DNA of 19,886 nt from an uncultured Variovorax sp. (GTDB lineage Bacteria > Pseudomonadota > Gammaproteobacteria > Burkholderiales > Burkholderiaceae). Under the pieces are notes generated by a model. It saw only the letters and a list, made by a program, of their open reading frames with translations. It made no database searches and was not told the origin of the DNA. Where the stretch lies: positions 1 to 19,886 of the forward strand of contig CAMLCW010000048.1 in NCBI GenBank assembly GCA_946478645.1. The letters are read 5' to 3'. Numbering within the stretch: the stretch's first letter is position 1; the number at the start of each line of letters is the position of its first letter. The position numbers and the translations under genes were made by a program. Of this stretch, positions 16,039 through 19,886 are shown piece after piece.

Positions 16039-16877
16039 GGTTGCTCCAGGGCGAACTGACGGGCCGGCAGCACGGCGGGTTGCGGCGGCAGGCTCTGCAC
16101 GGTCGCGGGTTGCGCGGCTTCGGCAGCAGCGGGCAGGTCCGGGTCGACGCCGCCCGGATAGATGCGGTGCAGCACTTCTTCGGTGAGCTCCTCCGGCCGG
16201 CCCTCGAACACCACACGGCCGCCCGCGACACCGATCACGCGCTCGGCGAACTCGCGCGCGTAGTCGACCTGGTGCAGGTTGCAGATCACGGTGATGCCGT
16301 CCTGGCGGCTCGCCTGCTTGAGGTAATTGAGCACCTTGCGCGAGGTCTTCGGGTCGAGGCTCGCGACCGGCTCGTCGGCCAGGATCACCTTGGGCTTCTG
16401 CGCCAGCGCACGGGCGATGCCCACGCGCTGCTTCTGGCCGCCCGAAAGCGTGTCGGTGCGCAGGTCGGCCTTGTGGTCGAGCTCGACGCGGCGCAGGCAC
16501 TCGCGCGCCACCGCGATGTCCTCGGCCGGGAACACCTGGAACCACGAGGCCAGCGCCGGCACCGAACCCAGCCGGCCGGTGAGCACGTTCTTGAGCACCG
16601 ACAACCGCGGCACCACGTTGTAGTGCTGGAAGATCATCGCCACGTCGCGGCGCACGCGGCGCAGCCCGGCCCGGTCGCGCCGCACGCATTCGCCGTCGAC
16701 GCGCACCTCGCCCTGTGTGGGCTCGGCCAGCTGGTTGATGCAACGCAAAAGCGTCGACTTGCCCGCACCCGACGCGCCGAGGATGACGACGAATTCGCCC
16801 CTGCCCACCGACAGGTCGACCTGGTGGAGCGCGGTGAAGTCGCCGTAGCGCTTGCAGAGACCTCGGATGTCGATCAT
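16035..16877 (-). CDS. phnC: Phosphonate-type ABC transporter ATP-binding protein PhnC
   Basis: A 280-residue ABC ATPase. Walker [10 protein letters not shown] is at 34-42, the Q-loop in MIFQHYNVV, the signature LSGGQKQR at 144-151, Walker B VILADEP at 164-170, the D-loop ASLDPKTS, and the switch histidine in CNLHQVDYA (His202). The spacing and the NVLTGRLG and [11 protein letters not shown] blocks are typical of PhnC rather than of other amino-acid or metal transporters. After the normal end (IYPGG, about 243) there is an extra Ala/Pro/Gln-rich tail of about 37 residues without known function. The start at 16877 overlaps the phnD stop (ATGA); the stop overlaps phnE in the same way. Confidence 0.96.
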   Translation of the reverse strand: MIDIRGLCKRYGDFTALHQVDLSVGRGEFVVILGASGAGKSTLLRCINQLAEPTQGEVRVDGECVRRDRAGLRRVRRDVAMIFQHYNVVPRLSVLKNVLTGRLGSVPALASWFQVFPAEDIAVARECLRRVELDHKADLRTDTLSGGQKQRVGIARALAQKPKVILADEPVASLDPKTSRKVLNYLKQASRQDGITVICNLHQVDYAREFAERVIGVAGGRVVFEGRPEELTEEVLHRIYPGGVDPDLPAAAEAAQPATVQSLPPQPAVLPARQFALEQP

Positions 16878-17773
16878 TTCATCTTCCCCAGGTCGAGCTT
16901 CAGGATCTTGGCCGTGTCGCGGATCACGTTGTAGGCCGCGTCGTTGGTCGGATGGAAACCGTTGAGCAGGCCCTGGTCCGACCAGGGGATGTCCTTCACC
17001 TGCAGGAAGGCTTCCTGCACGCGCTTCTTCAGGTCGGCGCCAAGGTCCTTGCGCCACACCGTGGGCGACTCGGGGATCGGCTCCGACTTCCACACCTCGA
17101 CCAGGTCCTCGCGCTTGACCAGGCCTTTGTTGACCGCCGCGTCGAGGATGCGGTCGGCGATGGCCGCGGCCTCGACCTTCTTGTTCTGCACCGCGATCGC
17201 GCTCGAATCGTGCGAGCCCGAGAAGATCACGCGGCCGAAGTCCTTGTCTGGATCGAAGCCCGCCTTCATCAGCCCCGCCTTGGGGAACAGGTGGCCCGAG
17301 GTCGAACTCGGATCGACGAAGGCGAAGGTGCGGCCCTTCAGGTCCTGCACGGCCTTGATGCCGCTGTCCTTGTGGGCCACGATCTGGCTGTGATAGAAAG
17401 TCCGGCCCGCCTTCTTGGTCTCTGCGACCGCGAAGGCCTCGATCGGCGCGATGGTGGCGCCGAGCACATAGGAGAACGGCCCGAGGTAGGCCACGTCGAG
17501 CCGCTTCGAACGCAGCGCCTCGATCACGCCGTTGTAGTCGGCGGCCACGAAAGGCTTCACCGGCATGCCGAGCGCCTTCGAGAGCATGTCCATCATCGCC
17601 TGGCTGTTGGCGATCATCGCGCGCGAGTCCTCGGAGGGAATGAGCCCGACGGTGAGCACCTGTTGTTGTGCCCTCGCCGGGGTCACGAGGGCCGAGCCCA
17701 CGGCGGCCGCCGTGCCCAGCAGCAAGCGTCTGCGTTTCATCATGGTTGTCGTCTCCGGTGGTGTGCGGTTCAT
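16874..17773 (-). CDS. phnD: Phosphonate-type ABC transporter substrate-binding protein PhnD
   Basis: A 299-residue periplasmic binding protein. The N-terminus has a signal peptide with consecutive arginines (KRRRLLLGTAAAVGSALV) and a likely cleavage after PARA at 34; the arginine pair could suit Tat or Sec export. The mature part begins VLTVGLIPSEDSRAMI and has VDPSSTSGHLFPKAGLMKAG and SGSHDSSAIAVQNKKVEAAA. These are the STSGH and HD blocks that hold the phosphonate or phosphite anion in this family. The start at 17773 is chosen for AGGAGG five bases upstream; an ATG at 17806 lacks such a site. First gene of the minus-strand run, divergent from a LysR regulator. The exact ligand (phosphonate, phosphite or other) cannot be told from sequence. 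Confidence 0.95.
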   Translation of the reverse strand: MNRTPPETTTMMKRRRLLLGTAAAVGSALVTPARAQQQVLTVGLIPSEDSRAMIANSQAMMDMLSKALGMPVKPFVAADYNGVIEALRSKRLDVAYLGPFSYVLGATIAPIEAFAVAETKKAGRTFYHSQIVAHKDSGIKAVQDLKGRTFAFVDPSSTSGHLFPKAGLMKAGFDPDKDFGRVIFSGSHDSSAIAVQNKKVEAAAIADRILDAAVNKGLVKREDLVEVWKSEPIPESPTVWRKDLGADLKKRVQEAFLQVKDIPWSDQGLLNGFHPTNDAAYNVIRDTAKILKLDLGKMK

Positions 17774-18016
17774 CGAATCCTCCTGGCACTTTTGAGCAGG
17801 CAACATTGCCCGTCCCGAGTCTTCCAGTCGTTCGTGTCGTGGTCATGACAGCGAAGGATTCGTGGCGATCCGGCCCTTCTCTGTGGATGCCTGGACCGCC
17901 TGCGGGCAAGTAAATCACCGGGACATCCATCGATCCAATTCAAATTTTTTCGTCGATGTATTGAGTGAACCTATAGTTGCTGTCGGCCGACTCAACCGCT
18001 TTTCTGGAGCCTTCGC
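17774..18016. promoter_or_regulatory. Divergent phnD/LysR intergenic region
   Basis: The longest non-coding gap of the window (243 bases). It contains a markedly AT-rich block (about 17935-17963), unlike the surrounding GC-rich genes, as expected of a promoter. Two symmetrical elements stand out. GGCAA-CA-TTGCC lies at 17799-17810, just upstream of the phnD ribosome site. TTGAGT (17961-17966) and ACTCAA (17990-17995) are perfect arms with a 23-base spacer, enclosing CTATAG. TTGGAT-N18-TTTACT on the minus strand is a possible weak promoter for phnD. LysR proteins normally bind such divergent gaps; the true site is not proven. GGAG at 18006-18009 serves the LysR gene. Confidence 0.5.
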
Positions 18017-18907
18017 ATGCGACTCACACAGCTTCGTTCGTTCTTCGCAGTGGCACGCGAAGGCAGCTTCACGCGCGCAGCCGAGAGCCTGCACGTGAGC
18101 CAGCCCACCATCACCACGCAGGTGCGCTTTCTCGAGGAGAGCTACAAGGTCGAGCTGTTCCACCGCCGCGGCCGGCGCGTGCAGCTCACCGTCATGGGCG
18201 AACAGCTGATGCAGCTCGCGCAGCAGATCTTCAGCCTCGAGGCCGATGCGGTGAACCTGCTCGGCGATGCGGGCGAGCTGCGCACCGGCCACCTGCGCGT
18301 TGCGGCGGTGGGGCCCTACCACGTGACGAAGATGCTGGTCGACTTCAACCAGCGCTATCCCGGCATCAAGGTGACGGTGAGCACCGGCAATTCGCAGGAC
18401 GTACTCGGCCAGCTGCTCGACTACAGCGCCGACGTGGGCGTGCTCGCGCAGCTGGTACGCGACGAGCGCTTTCTCTCCGCGCCCTTCATGAAGCAGCCGG
18501 TGGTGATCTTCGTGCCCGCGTCGCATCGCTTCGCACGCCGGCGCAGCATTCGCCTGACCGAGCTCGAGGGCGAGCGGCTGATCATGCGCGAGCAGGGTTC
18601 GACCACGCGGCGCGCGCTCGAGCTCGCGCTCGACAAGGCGAAGGTCCGCGTCGACGTGGTGATGGAGATCGGCAGCCGCGAAGTGATCCGCGAAGCGGTG
18701 CTGCAGGGCCTCGGCATCGCGGCGGTGTCGAACGTCGAGTACGTGCCCGCACCCAACCTGCACAAGGTCTCGATCAGCGACGCCGACATCTTCACCTCGG
18801 CCCACGCGCTGTGCCTGGCCGAGCGGCGCGACATGCGCATGGTGAGCGCCTTTTTCGACACGCTCGCACCCGCGCGCGCCTCGGAGGGCCGCCGGCGCAA
18901 GGCCTGA
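18017..18907 (+). CDS. LysR-family transcriptional regulator
   Basis: A 296-residue LysR-type regulator. The winged helix-turn-helix is at about 3-62 (LTQLRSFFAVAREGSFTRAA, then ESLHVSQPTITTQVRFLEES), followed by the linker helix. The two-lobed effector domain (about 88-296) starts TGHLRVAAVGPYHVTKMLVD. It has the usual GLGIAAVSNVEYVP segment. The ATG at 18017 has GGAG seven bases upstream. It diverges from the phnDCE-dehydrogenase run, the classical arrangement for a LysR activator of its neighbour, so the effector is probably the transported compound or a product of it. It converges on xerD with a 15-base gap and no evident terminator. Confidence 0.95.
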   Translation: MRLTQLRSFFAVAREGSFTRAAESLHVSQPTITTQVRFLEESYKVELFHRRGRRVQLTVMGEQLMQLAQQIFSLEADAVNLLGDAGELRTGHLRVAAVGPYHVTKMLVDFNQRYPGIKVTVSTGNSQDVLGQLLDYSADVGVLAQLVRDERFLSAPFMKQPVVIFVPASHRFARRRSIRLTELEGERLIMREQGSTTRRALELALDKAKVRVDVVMEIGSREVIREAVLQGLGIAAVSNVEYVPAPNLHKVSISDADIFTSAHALCLAERRDMRMVSAFFDTLAPARASEGRRRKA

Positions 18908-18922
18908 GCCGCGTCCGCTGGT

Positions 18923-19834
18923 TCAGCCGCGCGGATGGTGTTGCGCATGCAGCTGCTTGAGCCGTTCGCGCGCCACGTGCGTGTAGATGGTGGTGGTCGA
19001 GATGTCGGCGTGCCCGAGCAGCAGTTGCACCGCGCGCAGGTCGGCGCCATGGTTCAGCAGGTGGGTGGCGAAGGCATGGCGCAGCGTGTGCGGCGACAGC
19101 GGCACATGGATGCCGGCCGCAGCGGCCTGCTTCTTCACGATGACCCAGAACATCACGCGCGTCATGCCCGCGCCCCGCGCGGTCACGAACAGATCCTGCG
19201 TCTGCTGGCCGTCGAGGATGGCGGGCCGCGATTCATCGAGGTAGCGCTCGATCCAGCGGCGCGCTTCGCCGCCGAAGGGCACGAGCCGCTCCTTGCTGCC
19301 CTTGCCGAGCACGCGCAGCACGCCGTCGTTCAGGCTCAGGTCGGTGGCCTTGAGCGACACCAGCTCGCTCACGCGCAGCCCGCTCGCATACATCAGCTCG
19401 AGCATCGCGCGGTCGCGCAGCCCGAGCGGCGTGTCGACGTCGGGCGCAGCGAGCAGGTCGTCGACCTGCTTCTCCGACAGCGTCTTGATCGCGCGCGGCA
19501 TCTGGCGCGCCGGCGCGAGCCGCAGGCTCGGGTCGGCCGCGATGCGCCGCTCGCGCAAGGCCCAGCGGAAGTAGCGCTTGAACACCGTGAGCCGCCGGTT
19601 CGCGGAGGTGGCCTTGCCGCGCGTGGACAGGCGCGCGCCCATGTAGGCCTGCAGGTCGCTTTCCTTCGCGGCGTCGAGCGCGAGCCCCGCACGCTCCTTG
19701 TGCAGCCATTGCGCGAACAGCGCGAGGTCGCGCCGGTAGGCGGCCAGCGTGTTCTTCGACAGGCCGTCCTCGAGCCAGAGCGCATCGATGAAGTCGTCGA
19801 TTCCAGGAGTGGGCGGGGCGGCGGCCTCGGTCAT
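18923..19834 (-). CDS. xerD: Site-specific tyrosine recombinase XerD
   Basis: A 303-residue tyrosine recombinase acting with XerC at the chromosomal dif site to resolve dimers. The N-terminal SAM-like core-binding domain starts IDDFIDALWLEDGLSKNTLA, with AYRRDLALF, a pattern typical of XerD rather than XerC or phage integrases. The catalytic set is complete: Arg154 (GLRVSEL), Lys178 (GKGSKE), His249 and Arg252 (HTLRHAFA), His275 (LLGHADIS) and the nucleophile Tyr284 (TIYTHV). The ATG at 19834 was chosen; an in-frame TTG at 19843 would add three residues. The upstream sequence (19835-19886) is AT-rich relative to the window and may hold its promoter. There are no integration-site repeats or cargo genes nearby, so this is the housekeeping recombinase. 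Confidence 0.96.
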   Translation of the reverse strand: MTEAAAPPTPGIDDFIDALWLEDGLSKNTLAAYRRDLALFAQWLHKERAGLALDAAKESDLQAYMGARLSTRGKATSANRRLTVFKRYFRWALRERRIAADPSLRLAPARQMPRAIKTLSEKQVDDLLAAPDVDTPLGLRDRAMLELMYASGLRVSELVSLKATDLSLNDGVLRVLGKGSKERLVPFGGEARRWIERYLDESRPAILDGQQTQDLFVTARGAGMTRVMFWVIVKKQAAAAGIHVPLSPHTLRHAFATHLLNHGADLRAVQLLLGHADISTTTIYTHVARERLKQLHAQHHPRG

Positions 19835-19886
19835 GGGCGGCAAGATAGCAAAAAGAGAGAAAGGCGAAGAACAAAAGAAAAGGGCC

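Noticed and set aside
14061..17773. A phosphite oxidation (ptx-type) operon.
   Set aside because: No D-hydroxyacid-type phosphite dehydrogenase is present; the dehydrogenase here is of the unrelated iron-dependent family.
18923..19834. The tyrosine recombinase as the integrase of a genomic island.
   Set aside because: N-terminal and catalytic motifs are those of housekeeping XerD; no attachment repeats, tRNA gene or mobile cargo are present.

Overview
The window is a GC-rich (roughly two-thirds G+C), densely coded stretch of bacterial chromosome. It most resembles a Burkholderiales betaproteobacterium, probably a Comamonadaceae member of the Variovorax type. This is an inference from the kdsA-eno-ftsB housekeeping order, a Bug-type (TctC-like) periplasmic binding protein, the abundance of TetR/LysR/AraC-controlled catabolic islands, and the codon style. 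No tRNA, rRNA, CRISPR array, insertion sequence or prophage gene was seen. Almost every base lies in or close to a gene, and no gene-free gap exceeds 300 bases. The longest is the 243-base divergent region at 17774-18016.

Layout. (1) 1-4761, plus strand: the 3' part of kdsA, a small DUF1330 gene coupled to it by an ATGA overlap, enolase, the divisome protein FtsB, the nicotinamide riboside transporter PnuC, a NadR-type ribosylnicotinamide kinase overlapping pnuC, and an exported protein of unknown function overlapping the kinase. (2) 4778-7449: an AraC-family regulator divergent from a short-chain dehydrogenase and an NAD(P)-binding beta-hydroxyacid dehydrogenase/imine-reductase-like enzyme. 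A 9-bp inverted repeat lies between them. (3) 7461-9867: the redox chaperone Hsp33 (TTG start) behind a gamma-class carbonic anhydrase, divergent from a ferritin-like DUF455 protein. (4) 9874-12195, minus strand: a MaoC hydratase and a thiolase behind a TetR regulator. Matching CTACC-N8-GGTAG operators precede both tetR and the thiolase, and a textbook terminator separates them. (5) 12241-17773, minus strand: a six-gene run phnD-phnC-phnE, iron-dependent alcohol dehydrogenase, DUF72 and Bug binding protein, most joined by 4-base ATGA overlaps. A LysR regulator diverges from it at 18017. (6) 18923-19834: the chromosome dimer resolvase XerD.

How the genes work together. Region 1 joins housekeeping genes (KDO-8-phosphate synthesis, glycolysis, division) to a compact nicotinamide riboside uptake-and-trapping pair that feeds NAD synthesis. 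Region 4 looks like a small acyl-CoA degradation module derepressed by an acyl-CoA-like ligand of the TetR protein. Region 5 looks like an inducible uptake system for a phosphonate-like anion with an attached dehydrogenase of the phosphonoacetaldehyde-reductase type. No C-P lyase, phosphonatase or phosphite dehydrogenase is present, so its substrate is open. The best candidates for something undescribed are region 5 and the PnuC/kinase/exported-protein trio, whose kinase ends in a Cys/His cluster.
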